Part shown: in pieces, positions 9,129-17,689 of the stretch | How positions within the stretch are numbered: the first letter of the stretch is position 1 | Layout: every line of letters starts with the position of its first letter | Origin: Companilactobacillus farciminis KCTC 3681 = DSM 20184 | Lineage (GTDB): Bacteria; Bacillota; Bacilli; Lactobacillales; Lactobacillaceae | NCBI RefSeq assembly: GCF_002706745.1 | Contig: NZ_CP017702.1 | Location: 682,001 to 746,000, forward strand | Direction: 5' to 3' | DNA length: 64,000 nucleotides | Program-made: the position numbers and the translations under genes | Notes under the pieces: model-generated | What the model was told of the DNA's origin: nothing | Database searches by the model: none | The model's input: the letters and a program-made list of their open reading frames with translations, nothing else

Positions 9129-9173
9129 AAATAGACTTAACAATCCAATAATGGTTGTTAAGTCTATTTTTTT
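9129..9173 (+). terminator. Terminator after the kinase gene
   Basis: AAATAGACTTAACAA, loop of about 11 nt, TTGTTAAGTCTATTTTTTT: a perfect 15-bp stem and T run. Confidence 0.9.
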
Positions 9174-9267
9174 AAATTTAACATTTCATTAACAAAATAT
9201 TGCAAGTTCATAAATATGAGTAAGTTAAAGTTACTTTGTTAGTTCAAGTAATGAGGAGAAATAAAAG

Positions 9268-10104
9268 ATGAAATGGAATATTGTAACTGATTCAAGTTGT
9301 GACTTATTTTCAAAAGATTATCAAAAAGGTGATATAAAATTTTCAAGCGTACCATTTAATATTCAAATAGGAGCAGAGTCTTTTCGAGATGATGAACAAT
9401 TAAATAAGAAAAAATTATTGAATTTAATCAATGAAGGGGATGTTGGTAAGACTTCATGTCCAGCACCTGAAGATTGGTTAGAACAATTTAGACAACCTGG
9501 CAATATCATTGCACTCACGATATCGTCCAGCCTTTCAGGTAGTTTGAATAGCGCATCAGTAGCCAAACAAATGATTCTAGAAGAAAATCCTGATAAAAAG
9601 ATTGAAATTATTGATTCTAAATCTGCCGGTCCTGAATTAGCACTTTGTGTGGAACAGATGGAAACTTGGATTCAACGGGGTATGTCGTTTGATGAAGTAG
9701 TTTTTGCAACCAAAAAATTTCTTGAAGAGACACACATATTGTTTATGTTGAAATCGTTCAAACACTTAATAGCGAATGGAAGATTGAGTAGAATCAAAGC
9801 ACTGTTAGCTCAAACATTTAACGTTTTAGGAATTGGCTATGGAAATGAAAATGGTGAAATAGTTGTTAAAGACAAGACTAGAGGTTCGAAAAAGGCCATT
9901 AAAATTTTGATTCAGTCAATGAAAGCCGATGGTTTTGCAGGAGGAAAAGTATGTATCAGCCATTGTGAAAATCCTAAATTTGTAAAGACATTGAAGCAAA
10001 ATATTTTAGATTCTTGGCATAATGCGGAGATTCTTGTGTTACCAACGAGAGGTTTGTGCAGTTACTATGCTGAACAAGGAGGATTAATCGTCAGTTATAA
10101 CTAA
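9268..10104 (+). CDS. DegV family fatty-acid-binding protein (second copy)
   Basis: A 278-residue DegV/FakB-type protein that binds a fatty acid in the cytoplasm. It opens MKWNIVTDSSCDL with the TDSS loop and has ALTISSSLSGSLNSA and HILFMLKSFKHLIANGR, matching the conserved DegV blocks. It is divergent from the copy at 671 (different length and loop sequence), so it is likely a paralogue with another acyl preference. A GAGGAG ribosome site precedes the ATG. The next gene starts 17 bp after the stop, so a DegV-hemolysin III operon is likely. No FakA kinase gene is in the window. Confidence 0.9.
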   Translation: MKWNIVTDSSCDLFSKDYQKGDIKFSSVPFNIQIGAESFRDDEQLNKKKLLNLINEGDVGKTSCPAPEDWLEQFRQPGNIIALTISSSLSGSLNSASVAKQMILEENPDKKIEIIDSKSAGPELALCVEQMETWIQRGMSFDEVVFATKKFLEETHILFMLKSFKHLIANGRLSRIKALLAQTFNVLGIGYGNENGEIVVKDKTRGSKKAIKILIQSMKADGFAGGKVCISHCENPKFVKTLKQNILDSWHNAEILVLPTRGLCSYYAEQGGLIVSYN

Positions 10105-10121
10105 GACAGGAGGTTAAATTC

Positions 10122-10841
10122 GTGGATGATTTTTTGAATAAGTATATATTTATTTATACTGATAAATATTTTGGCAGAGCAAAAGAAAACAAATATGGGT
10201 TGCCGAAATATACCAACTCTGAGGAAAGACTTAATACTATTTCTCATATCATTGGGATTTTTATTGGTATTGGAGCCGTGATAACTAGTCTCGTAACTCC
10301 GTATTCTAATCTGGGAAAACTTAGTGGCGTTATTTTCGGTATATCGTTAATCCTTTTATATGGCGTTTCAGCGACTTATCATGGTATTCCAATGACTTTT
10401 GTGAACTGGAAAAAAAGATTTAGAATATTGGATCATAGTTCCATATTTATTCTGATTGCTGGGACTGGTACGCCATTGATTTTGAGACAAATTGCTAAAA
10501 CAGCAGATGAGTCTGAATGGATATTTTATTCTCTAATTTGGATTTTAGCTGTAGTAGGTGTTTTGTTACTATCTATTAGCATAAAGAGATTTAAGAGTAT
10601 TGCGACAGTTATGTATGTTGTAATGGGAGTTGTATTGGCTATTCGTTCCAGCAGCTTTCTCCACATTATGGGATCGACAGGTGTTGCTCTTTTGTTAAGT
10701 GGTGGATTGGTCTACTTAGTAGGTTTGTTATTTTATGGGCTAGGAACTAGAAAAGAAGGAATGCATGCAATTTTTCATATTTTATGTATGGTAGGTAGTA
10801 TCTTGCATTGTATTTGTATTTTTGGATTCGTATTGGTTTAG
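10122..10841 (+). CDS. Hemolysin III (PAQR/YqfA) family membrane protein
   Basis: Integral membrane protein of 239 residues with about seven hydrophobic segments and the HlyIII/PAQR signature: SERLNTISHIIG near the N-terminus, YGVSATYHG in the second segment block and ILDHSSIF before the third; conserved histidines near the C-terminus (HAIFHILCMVGSILH) could bind zinc. The PAQR superfamily includes hydrolase-like receptors; bacterial members are implicated in membrane lipid homeostasis, which would fit the upstream fatty-acid-binding DegV gene. The start is GTG with a strong AGGAGG. True hemolytic activity should not be assumed. Confidence 0.88.
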   Translation: MDDFLNKYIFIYTDKYFGRAKENKYGLPKYTNSEERLNTISHIIGIFIGIGAVITSLVTPYSNLGKLSGVIFGISLILLYGVSATYHGIPMTFVNWKKRFRILDHSSIFILIAGTGTPLILRQIAKTADESEWIFYSLIWILAVVGVLLLSISIKRFKSIATVMYVVMGVVLAIRSSSFLHIMGSTGVALLLSGGLVYLVGLLFYGLGTRKEGMHAIFHILCMVGSILHCICIFGFVLV

Positions 10842-10849
10842 AGTTTGGT

Positions 10850-10896
10850 AAAAAAATACGTTAAATTGAGATTTTACTCAACTTAACGTATTTTTT
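10850..10896. terminator. Bidirectional terminator
   Basis: AAAAAATACGTTAAATTGAG, short loop, CTCAACTTAACGTATTTTTT. It sits between the convergent hemolysin III gene and rlmD. Confidence 0.9.
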
Positions 10897-10900
10897 AGTT

Positions 10901-12283
10901 TTATCTTCTAATAAGTTTAACAACTGTTTCAACATGAGGAGTCTGTGGGAACATATCAACTGGTTGTAAGTAAACCACACGATATGAATCAGACAAACGA
11001 ACTAGATCTTTTGCCAAAGTTGAAGGGTTACATGATACGTAAACTAATTTGTTAACGGGGTTGCGTGTCAAAGTTGTTAATAACTTGTTATCAAGTCCAG
11101 TTCTTGGTGGATCGACGACAATAGCGTTAACTTCCTTGCCTTCTTTTAAGAGCTTTGGATAAATTTCATCGGCTGAACCAACGTAGTAGTCAGTATTGTC
11201 GACTTCATTTAATTTAGCATTTTCTTTGGCATCTTCAATTGCTTCAGGGATGATTTCGATACCGTAGACGTGTTTTACTTTGTTAGCCATTGTGATACCG
11301 ATTGTACCGACACCACAGTACGCATCTAACAAGACATCACGTTGGTTGGGTTCTAGGGCTTCATTGACTAAATCGTAAAGTTTGTCAGTTTGAAGTGAGT
11401 TTAGTTGCAAGAAGGCTCTAGGTGAGAAGTTAAATAGGTAACCGTTGATATCTTCTTGTAAGTATTTGTCACCCCACAAGAGTTTAGTTTCATCGCCCCA
11501 AACGCCAGCTTTGTCTTCTTTGTTGATGTTTTGAGAAATTGAACTAACTTCAGGAATCTCTTCTTGAATACGTTCAATCAATTGGTGTTCTTTGATGAAC
11601 TTAGGTGAACGAGTGATGAAGGTAACTTGTAATTGGTTAAATTCAACTGATTCACGGATAACAATCATGCTCAAGATACCAGATTTAGTTTCCGGATTGA
11701 AAACAGGAATTTCTAAGTCCTTGACCATTTGAACAATTTTTCTCATCGCTGACATCGTCAAGTCCATTTGAGTTGGCATTTCTTTGAGGTCAACTAATTC
11801 TTGAGTACCTGTTTTGTACAAGCCACAACGGATTTCACCATCGATTTCTTGGATAGGGAATTGCGCTTTGTTACGGTACTTCTCTTGTTGGACTGAGGCC
11901 GCAGTTGGTTTGATCATGTATTTTTGATAAGCGTAAGGCTTATACTTGTCGAGTGATTCACGTAAAATGTTAGCTTTGAAGTGAAGTTGTTCCTTGTATT
12001 TGATGTGGGCAAATTCTAACCCACCAACTTCATCAGCCAATTTAGGTGTTTCGGGATTTCTAAAACGGGATGCTTGTCTGATCTTGTGGATACGACCATT
12101 TAAGAAGCGTTCATGAACATCGGTAATTTCACAGACGATGACATCTTCCGGCACCGCTTTAGGAACGAAGACGATAACGTGTTTGAAGAAACCAATCCCT
12201 TCACCATTGATTCCGATACGTTTGATAGTTAATGGAAATCTATCGCCGACTTTTAATTCTTGCGTAATATTATTTGTATGCAT
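10901..12283 (-). CDS. rlmD: 23S rRNA (uracil-C5)-methyltransferase, RlmD/RumA family
   Basis: SAM-dependent RNA m5U methyltransferase of 460 residues. The N-terminal TRAM RNA-binding domain (about 10-70; IGINGEGIGFFKHVIVFVPKAVPED) is followed by a central domain and a C-terminal Rossmann fold with LLDAYCGVGTIG (SAM site), VVDPPRTGL and VSCNPSTLA holding the catalytic cysteine. Which uridine is methylated cannot be told from sequence, since RlmD and RlmCD/TrmA-type enzymes share these motifs. It is divergent from recX, with 66 bp between the starts. The first in-frame ATG after the promoter region is used. Confidence 0.9.
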   Translation of the reverse strand: MHTNNITQELKVGDRFPLTIKRIGINGEGIGFFKHVIVFVPKAVPEDVIVCEITDVHERFLNGRIHKIRQASRFRNPETPKLADEVGGLEFAHIKYKEQLHFKANILRESLDKYKPYAYQKYMIKPTAASVQQEKYRNKAQFPIQEIDGEIRCGLYKTGTQELVDLKEMPTQMDLTMSAMRKIVQMVKDLEIPVFNPETKSGILSMIVIRESVEFNQLQVTFITRSPKFIKEHQLIERIQEEIPEVSSISQNINKEDKAGVWGDETKLLWGDKYLQEDINGYLFNFSPRAFLQLNSLQTDKLYDLVNEALEPNQRDVLLDAYCGVGTIGITMANKVKHVYGIEIIPEAIEDAKENAKLNEVDNTDYYVGSADEIYPKLLKEGKEVNAIVVDPPRTGLDNKLLTTLTRNPVNKLVYVSCNPSTLAKDLVRLSDSYRVVYLQPVDMFPQTPHVETVVKLIRR

Positions 12284-12349
12284 TATTTTTCCTTTGAATG
12301 ATTTTGAGATAAACTACTAATGAGTATAACATGGTGAGGTAAAAATATA

Positions 12350-13126
12350 TTGGCAAAAGTAACGAAGATTCAAGCACAAAAACGAAAAGGACGCTACAAT
12401 GTCTTTCTTGACGGACAGTATGCGTTTCCAGTAGCAGAGACGACTTTGATTGAATTTCGTCTGATGAACGGAGTCGAATTAACTGATGACCAAATCAAAG
12501 AAATCAAAGATCGTGAAAACGTCAATAAAGCTTATGGCGATGCGGTCAATTATTTGAGCTACCAATTGCGAACTGAAAAAGAAATCAAAGATTACCTCTA
12601 TAAAAAAGAATATCATCGTGATGCCGTTGATGATGTCATTGCTAGACTAGAAAAATTGCATTATTTAGATGATGGAAATTACGCTAAAAGTTTTATCAAT
12701 ACACAATTACGAACAACTGCTAATGGTCCTAAAATTATCGAACAAAAACTTCATCAAAAAGGTGTTCCAGATACGATAATTCAAGATAAGCTGTTTGAAA
12801 TCGATGAAGACACCTTAATCGAGAATGCGACTGAATTTGCTAAAAAACAAGCTCGTAAACAAAAGCGGGCCTCATTTTCACAGATGCTGACGAAGATTAA
12901 ACAAAGTCTTTATCAAAAAGGCTATAATAACGAAATTATCGAAGAAGCGCTTAAGAGTTTGGAATTGGAACCAGACGAAGACGATGAATTGGAAAAGTTA
13001 CGTAAATTAGTCCAAAAAGTTGAGCATCGTTATGATAAGCCAGAAAAATTGATCAAGTATTTAATGACCAAAGGCTTTCATTTTGACGAGATTAAAAAAG
13101 TTTTGTCTGAAGATTCTGATGACTAG
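12350..13126 (+). CDS. recX: RecA regulatory protein RecX
   Basis: Inhibits RecA filament extension and RecA recombinase and coprotease activity by binding in the filament groove. The 258-residue product has the extended Gram-positive form, with three tandem three-helix RecX repeats plus an N-terminal beta region (KVTKIQAQKRKGRYNVFLDG). Repeats show the RTEKEIKDYLYKKEY...AVDDVIARL and LDDGNYAKSFI patterns. The start is TTG at 12350 with GAGGT nine bases upstream; the protein then begins AKVTKIQ as in relatives. recA is not in the window. The segment after the stop is filled by folded repeats rather than a simple terminator. Confidence 0.92.
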   Translation: MAKVTKIQAQKRKGRYNVFLDGQYAFPVAETTLIEFRLMNGVELTDDQIKEIKDRENVNKAYGDAVNYLSYQLRTEKEIKDYLYKKEYHRDAVDDVIARLEKLHYLDDGNYAKSFINTQLRTTANGPKIIEQKLHQKGVPDTIIQDKLFEIDEDTLIENATEFAKKQARKQKRASFSQMLTKIKQSLYQKGYNNEIIEEALKSLELEPDEDDELEKLRKLVQKVEHRYDKPEKLIKYLMTKGFHFDEIKKVLSEDSDD

Positions 13127-13136
13127 GGTTAATTAA

Positions 13137-13320
13137 ATATGCCGTCGTCCGCAAAAATCCTGTGGCTGGCTGGAACATAGCCGACGTGATTTTGAGCTTT
13201 TGCATAAACCAAGTGCGCAAAAGCTCAAAACTCAGTCTTATTCTAAGCAACAAGTTGCTAAGAATAATTTGGCTATTGAGCCGCCACAGGATTTTTGCTC
13301 CCGACTAGATTCCAAATTCT
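13137..13320 (+). repeat. Folded repeat element, copy A
   Basis: One of four copies of a 190-nt element in the window. Reading +: left end GCCGTCGTCC; outer helix GCAAAAATCCTGTGGC (13151-13166) with a perfect complement at 13283-13298; hairpin TTTTGAGCTTTTGC (13190-13203) with a perfect complement at 13217-13230, its base extended by GAC/GTC and TGA/TCA; hairpin TTATTCTAAGCAAC (13238-13251) with GTTGCTAAGAATAA (13254-13267); right end CCCGACTAGAT. The outer helix differs entirely in sequence from copies C and D yet pairs perfectly. It forms an inverted pair with copy B. Confidence 0.85.
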
Positions 13321-13389
13321 ATTTAAATAGAGTCAGACACATACTTTTTTAATAACAGCTCAGTTTCTTTGTATCAATTCATAAAAAAA

Positions 13390-13443
13390 GAAGATACTAC
13401 TAAAACCACAGCAATATACTGCAATTTTAATAATATCTTCTAT
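13390..13443. repeat. Imperfect inverted repeat between copies A and B
   Basis: AGAAGATACTACTAAAA pairs with TTTTAATAATATCTTCT with two mismatches around a loop of about 19 nt. It could be a terminator for recX, but it lies well away from recX and has no clear T run. Otherwise the spacer is featureless AT-rich DNA. Confidence 0.45.
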
Positions 13444-13477
13444 TAATTTTCTGAAGTTATATATATAAAGATAGAAA

Positions 13478-13655
13478 CCACTATTTAGTCGGGAGAGAGG
13501 TACTGGAAAATGCTCAGCCGTGAAATTTTTGTTAGCAATTTATTGCTTACAAAAAGCCCAATCTTGAAGACTTTGCCCGATTTTGGTTTTAGCAAAGGCT
13601 CCAAGTTGTGGGCACATTCTCCAGCGTTTTCCAGTGCCGAACGGACGACGGCATC
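13478..13655 (-). repeat. Folded repeat element, copy B (inverted relative to A)
   Basis: Minus-strand copy of the same element. Outer arms ACTGGAAAATGCT (13502-13514) and AGCGTTTTCCAGT (13623-13635); hairpin arms 13526-13539 with 13542-13555; hairpin arms CTTGAAGACTTTGC (13563-13576) and GCAAAGGCTCCAAG (13592-13605). The base of that hairpin is GCCC/GGGC where copies C and D have GG/CC. The ends GCCGTCGTCC and CCCGACTAAATAG match copy A. An outer inverted pair, AGGGTTAA...GCCGTCGTCCG at 13126 and CGGACGACGGC...TTAACCCT at 13642, brackets both copies. Confidence 0.85.
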
Positions 13656-13771
13656 TTAACCCTAATCAAACTTAAGAATAAACTATATTTAATAACGATA
13701 TCTTTCAATCGTTTCACAGCTCTGTTATAATTTTTTTGGATAAGAATTAGATTTGAGAAAGCTGGTAAGTT

Positions 13772-14305
13772 ATGCAGATTCCTAGAGAAGGGGATTACGT
13801 AGCAATCCAGAGTTATAAGCATGATGGTCATTTACATCGTACTTGGCGTGAAACAATGGTGCTAAAGACAAGTGAAAACGAAATTATTGGTTGTAATGAG
13901 AATACTCTTGTCACAGAAGCAGATGGACGTCGTTGGGTAACTAGAGAGCCCGCACTGGTCTATTTTCATAAGAAGTATTGGTTCAATATCATTACTATGA
14001 TAAGAGAGAGTGGAGTATCTTATTACTGCAATCTAGCGACACCTTTTGCTTTAGACAAAGAGGCCATCAAATATATTGATTACGATTTAGATGTTAAAGT
14101 TTTCCCAGATGGGGAGAAAAGATTACTCGATGTGGATGAATATGCCGCACACAGTAAGATGTGGAATTATCCACCAGAAATAGATACGATTTTACATTAT
14201 AATGTCGACGTTTTAATTGATTGGATCGATAAAGGCAAGGGACCATTTTCACAAGCTTATGTTGATCTTTGGATGCAAAGATATAAGGAACTGTCACACC
14301 ATTAG
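13772..14305 (+). CDS. ntdP: Nucleoside tri-/diphosphate phosphatase, DUF402 family
   Basis: Cytoplasmic DUF402 (YgaC/NtdP) protein of 177 residues. Characterised Gram-positive members hydrolyse nucleoside tri- and diphosphates in a metal-dependent reaction. Family hallmarks seen: opening [22 protein letters not shown], the [19 protein letters not shown] block, the central YYCNLATPF motif, and [14 protein letters not shown] with its acidic metal ligands. recX followed by this family is a common arrangement in lactobacilli, although here about 640 bp of repeats separate them. An AAAGCTGG-type weak ribosome site precedes the ATG. Confidence 0.85.
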   Translation: MQIPREGDYVAIQSYKHDGHLHRTWRETMVLKTSENEIIGCNENTLVTEADGRRWVTREPALVYFHKKYWFNIITMIRESGVSYYCNLATPFALDKEAIKYIDYDLDVKVFPDGEKRLLDVDEYAAHSKMWNYPPEIDTILHYNVDVLIDWIDKGKGPFSQAYVDLWMQRYKELSHH

Positions 14306-14324
14306 GATTGCTATATCCTGATTA

Positions 14325-14349
14325 GGCTGCCGTAATGGTAGTCTTTTTT
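14325..14349 (+). terminator. Terminator after ntdP
   Basis: GGCTGCC, GTAAT loop, GGTAGTC (paired with G-U wobbles), then seven T. Confidence 0.75.
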
Positions 14350-14359
14350 TATAGGCAAT

Positions 14360-14403
14360 TAAAAAATCCGTACCAACTAAAAATAGTTGATACGGATTTT
14401 TTT
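14360..14403. terminator. Terminator of the sulfur/cystine operon
   Basis: AAAAAATCCGTA, then TACGGATTTTTTT on the other arm, with a further ACTA/TAGT pairing inside. It ends the minus-strand operon, and the + strand reading also has a T run. Confidence 0.88.
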
Positions 14404-14409
14404 GAGGTT

Positions 14410-15165
14410 TTATTTTGTGGTCTTTTCGTCATTAAAGGTAATACCGGATAGGAAGTCTTTAATTCTAGTTGTGGGATGATTGAAGAACTTATCAGGAGTG
14501 TCATCGAAGAGGATATCGCCATCTTCAACGAAGACAATCTTGTCCGCAACTGAACGAGCAAATTCCATATTGTGGGTCACGATAATCATCGATTGTCCCA
14601 TTTTACTGAGTTCTTCTAGAATCAAAAGAACTTGTGTTTCTAGCTCTGGATCCAAAGCACTCGTTGGTTCATCCAACAAGACGTATTCTGGATTCATTGC
14701 TAAAGCACGACAGATAGAGATACGTTGTTGTTGACCACCAGACAATTGACTAGGGAAACGATCAGCGTATTCTCCTAAGCCAACTTGTTCTAGCAATTTA
14801 CGAGCTTTTTCTTCAGTTTCTTGCTTAGGTCTTTTTAGAACAGTGATTGGTGCGGTAGTAATATTTTGCAACACGGTTAAATTAGGGAAGAGATTCCAGT
14901 TTTGGAAAACCATGCTAGTTTTTTTACGAATATCAAAACTGAGTTTCTTAGAAACAGGTTGGGAATAGTCTAATTTGATATCACCAAAATCTAGGATTCC
15001 ACTTTCTGGACGAACGAGTAAATCAAGTGAACGAAGCAAAGTTGATTTACCTGAACCAGAAGGTCCTAAAATAACTGTAGTTTTACCGGATGGAAAATCG
15101 ACACTCAAGTCTTTTAAAACTTCTTTGCCATCATATTTTTTAACAATATTTTTAACAGAGATCAT
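14410..15165 (-). CDS. Amino-acid (cystine-type) ABC transporter ATPase
   Basis: ATP-binding subunit of 251 residues energising a polar amino-acid importer. All motifs are present: Walker A LGPSGSGKSTLL, Q-loop VFQNWNLFPNLTV, signature LSGGQQQRISICRAL, Walker B YVLLDEPTSALDP and the H-loop IVTHNM. It overlaps the permease gene by one base and is last in an operon with MetA-like and cysK genes, which points to cystine or a related sulfur amino acid as substrate (TcyC-like). Sequence motifs alone only show the polar amino-acid ATPase subfamily. Confidence 0.9.
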   Translation of the reverse strand: MISVKNIVKKYDGKEVLKDLSVDFPSGKTTVILGPSGSGKSTLLRSLDLLVRPESGILDFGDIKLDYSQPVSKKLSFDIRKKTSMVFQNWNLFPNLTVLQNITTAPITVLKRPKQETEEKARKLLEQVGLGEYADRFPSQLSGGQQQRISICRALAMNPEYVLLDEPTSALDPELETQVLLILEELSKMGQSMIIVTHNMEFARSVADKIVFVEDGDILFDDTPDKFFNHPTTRIKDFLSGITFNDEKTTK

Positions 15166-15860
15166 TAAGCTTCACTCCCTTTAACATATTTTGAAGTTCT
15201 GCGTTCTAGATAGTGTTGCAAGAAAGTAAGCAACGTACAGATCACAGCGTAAAGGGCAGCGGCTAACGTGTACATTAGTAGTGGTTGATAGTTTTTGGCA
15301 GTGATTTGTTGACTGACTTGGAACATTTCCAAGATCGTGATTGAACTAGCCAAAGACGTATCCTTTACCAAACTAATGAATGAGTTAGAAAGTGGTGGTA
15401 AAGCAATTCTGACAGCTTGAGGCAAAACGATTTTCATCAAGGTTTGCTTAGTTGTGAAGTTCAGTGTAAAGGCAGCGTCCCATTGATCTTGAGGAACTGA
15501 TAACAAGGCTGAACGAATTGTTTCTGAAGCATAAGCACCAGTGTTCATTGAGAAACCAATTACCGCCGCAATGAAGGGTGATAATTGAATTCCGGCACTA
15601 GGTAGACCGAAGAAAATAATGAACAATTGAACTAGCAATGGGGTTGAACGAAAGACCCAAACGTAGAAGTTAGCGATGGCTCTTAGAACTAGCCAAGGAT
15701 ATTTGATCAACTTGTTTTCACTAGGTTGAATGAATTTAATCAAAGCTGTTAAAACGGCTAAGATCAATCCGAAGAAAAACGAAACTAGAGCTAGGGGAAT
15801 GGTGTACTGCAACATCGCAGTAATCATTTCCGGCAATGACGTAATGATAATGTGCCACAT
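15165..15860 (-). CDS. Amino-acid (cystine-type) ABC transporter permease
   Basis: HisM-type membrane permease of 231 residues with about five hydrophobic segments and the coupling-loop EAA motif: GAYASETIRSALLSVPQDQWDAA, with the ALGL/FTTKQTLMKIVLPQAVRIALPPL continuation typical of the family. It forms an importer with the ATPase (1-bp overlap) and with the lipoprotein upstream (28-bp gap). A GGAGGA ribosome site precedes the ATG. Substrate is inferred as cystine from operon context; a homodimeric permease is expected as no second permease gene is present. Confidence 0.9.
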   Translation of the reverse strand: MWHIIITSLPEMITAMLQYTIPLALVSFFFGLILAVLTALIKFIQPSENKLIKYPWLVLRAIANFYVWVFRSTPLLVQLFIIFFGLPSAGIQLSPFIAAVIGFSMNTGAYASETIRSALLSVPQDQWDAAFTLNFTTKQTLMKIVLPQAVRIALPPLSNSFISLVKDTSLASSITILEMFQVSQQITAKNYQPLLMYTLAAALYAVICTLLTFLQHYLERRTSKYVKGSEA

Positions 15861-15888
15861 GAAATAAAAATCCTCCTGGGTTTAATGA

Positions 15889-16671
15889 TTATTTTTTAGT
15901 GATATCTTCACCGAAGTACTTAATAGAAAGTTTCTTCAAAGTTCCATCTTTTTGAAGTTCTTTAGTAGCTTTAGTTACATCTTTACTTAACTTAGTTGAC
16001 TTCTTGTTGAAGATTGGAGCAATTTTTGAAGATTTAAGTTTGCTTTCTGGAACGGTGATGTACTTAAGGTCAGTGTTCTTGTGATCTTTCTTCCATGTTA
16101 AGAAGGCTTCTTTAGAATTAAAGGCACCCTTGACACGTCCTTGGTCGATCATTGACATTGAAGTTTGGAAATCACTTGAAGGAACTACATCGGCACCGAA
16201 TTTCTTAGCATCATTGTAGTTATCTGTACCAGTACCGGCAGCAATCTTTTGACCCTTGATATCGTCAACGGAATTGATACCTGTACCATCTTTAGTAATA
16301 ACAACGGATCTTGAGTAAACATAAGGTGTTGAGAAGAGATATTGTTTCTTACGTGAAGCATTTTCAGCCACGTTATTGATAACAACATCGAAAGTATTAG
16401 AATTCAAACCGGCAATCAATGAATCCCATTTTGTTGGAACAAACTTAGCTTTTAGACCAAGCTTCTTGGCAACGGCTTTACCATAATCAACTTCAAATCC
16501 TTTAAGCTTACCATCTTCACGGTATGAATAAGGAGCATAAGTTCCTTCCAAACCAATTGTTAGTGTACCTTTAGTTTTAGTATCACTAGCATTCTTGTTA
16601 CTTGAGCAACCTGTCAAAACCAAGATCAAGGCGACAAGTGTAGTTAATATTAAAGCAATGCGCTTTTTCAT
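15889..16671 (-). CDS. Amino-acid (cystine-type) ABC substrate-binding lipoprotein
   Basis: Extracellular solute-binding protein of 260 residues. The signal peptide ends at the lipobox LVLTGC (Cys about residue 22), so it is lipid-anchored outside the membrane. The mature part is a family 3 (SBP_bac_3) fold: GTLTIGLEGTYAPYSYR, KLKGFEVDYGKAVAKKLG, KWDSLIAGLNSNTFDVVIN. This TcyA/YckB-like pattern is common for cystine or polar amino-acid binders. It lies 81 bp after cysK on the same strand; a GGGGGA ribosome site precedes the ATG. Cystine specificity is inferred from the operon. Confidence 0.9.
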   Translation of the reverse strand: MKKRIALILTTLVALILVLTGCSSNKNASDTKTKGTLTIGLEGTYAPYSYREDGKLKGFEVDYGKAVAKKLGLKAKFVPTKWDSLIAGLNSNTFDVVINNVAENASRKKQYLFSTPYVYSRSVVITKDGTGINSVDDIKGQKIAAGTGTDNYNDAKKFGADVVPSSDFQTSMSMIDQGRVKGAFNSKEAFLTWKKDHKNTDLKYITVPESKLKSSKIAPIFNKKSTKLSKDVTKATKELQKDGTLKKLSIKYFGEDITKK

Positions 16672-16752
16672 TTTAAAAAATCCCCCTATATATAGAAAAT
16701 CATCATTTACTATTCTCGCATAAAATAAAGCTTGTTAAAAAGATTATGACTT

Positions 16753-17676
16753 TTAAAAGTTAAATAAATCAGTTGAAAGATATCTTTCACCATTATCTGG
16801 AGCAACTGTTACGACTGTTTTTCCTTTGCCAAGCTTTTTAGCAATCTCGATGGCACCAAAGATGTTAGCACCAGCGGAGATACCTGGTAGGAATCCTTCT
16901 TTGTGACTAACTTTTTGAGCCATCTTGATAGCTTGATCACTAGTTACTTCAACGATATCTGAATATGAGTTTTTATCCAAAGTGTCAGGGATGAATCCAG
17001 CACTGATACCTTGAATTTTGTGAGCACCAGTTTTTCCTTCTTTTAGTAGAGGAGATTCAGCGGCTTCTAGAGCGTAAACTTTCACATCAGGGTATGCCTT
17101 AGTTAAAGCGTGACTAACGCCTGAGAGAGTACCACCAGTACCGACACCGGCAACGAAACCATCAACTGGAGTGTCACCAAAAGCTTCAACGATTTCTTTT
17201 CCAGTAGTAGCTTCGTGAATAGCAGGGTTAGCTGGGTTTTGGAATTGCATTGGCATGAAGTAACCATTCTCGTTGGCTAAGTCAGTAGCTTTCTTGATAG
17301 CACCACCCATACCTTTTGAACCAGGTGTCAAGATCAATTCTGTACCATAGCCTTGCATCAATTTACGACGTTCGATACTCATAGTTTCTGGCATAGTGAT
17401 GATCAAGTGATAACCTTTAGCAGCAGCAACTAATGAAAGACCAATACCAGTGTTACCAGAAGTAGGTTCAACTAGAGTGTCGCCGGGCTTGATCTTACCA
17501 GCTTTTTCAGCAGCTTCGATCATTGATAAAGCGATTCGATCCTTGATTGAGCTACCAGGATTGAAGAATTCCAATTTTACGTAAACGTCAGCGGCGTCTT
17601 CTGGTACGACTTTGTTGAGCTTTACGATAGGTGTGTTTCCAATAAGTTCAGTAATATTTTGTGCAATTTTTGTCAT
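16753..17676 (-). CDS. cysK: Cysteine synthase (O-acetylserine sulfhydrylase)
   Basis: PLP enzyme making cysteine from O-acetylserine and sulfide. Of 307 residues, the PLP lysine is in [13 protein letters not shown] (about residue 43), the substrate loop is [12 protein letters not shown], the phosphate loop GTGGTLSG and the C-terminal block SAGANIFGA, all in the expected order and length. It follows the MetA-like gene by 13 bp, so the pair could acylate serine and sulfhydrylate it. Some lactobacillar CysK-like enzymes also act in transsulfuration as cystathionine beta-synthases; the sequence cannot exclude this. Confidence 0.93.
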   Translation of the reverse strand: MTKIAQNITELIGNTPIVKLNKVVPEDAADVYVKLEFFNPGSSIKDRIALSMIEAAEKAGKIKPGDTLVEPTSGNTGIGLSLVAAAKGYHLIITMPETMSIERRKLMQGYGTELILTPGSKGMGGAIKKATDLANENGYFMPMQFQNPANPAIHEATTGKEIVEAFGDTPVDGFVAGVGTGGTLSGVSHALTKAYPDVKVYALEAAESPLLKEGKTGAHKIQGISAGFIPDTLDKNSYSDIVEVTSDQAIKMAQKVSHKEGFLPGISAGANIFGAIEIAKKLGKGKTVVTVAPDNGERYLSTDLFNF

Positions 17677-17689
17677 AATGATTCTCTCC

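Noticed and set aside
13589..13831. Minus-strand 80-codon frame before ntdP
   Set aside because: It runs through folded repeat copy B into the ntdP start and has no ribosome site.
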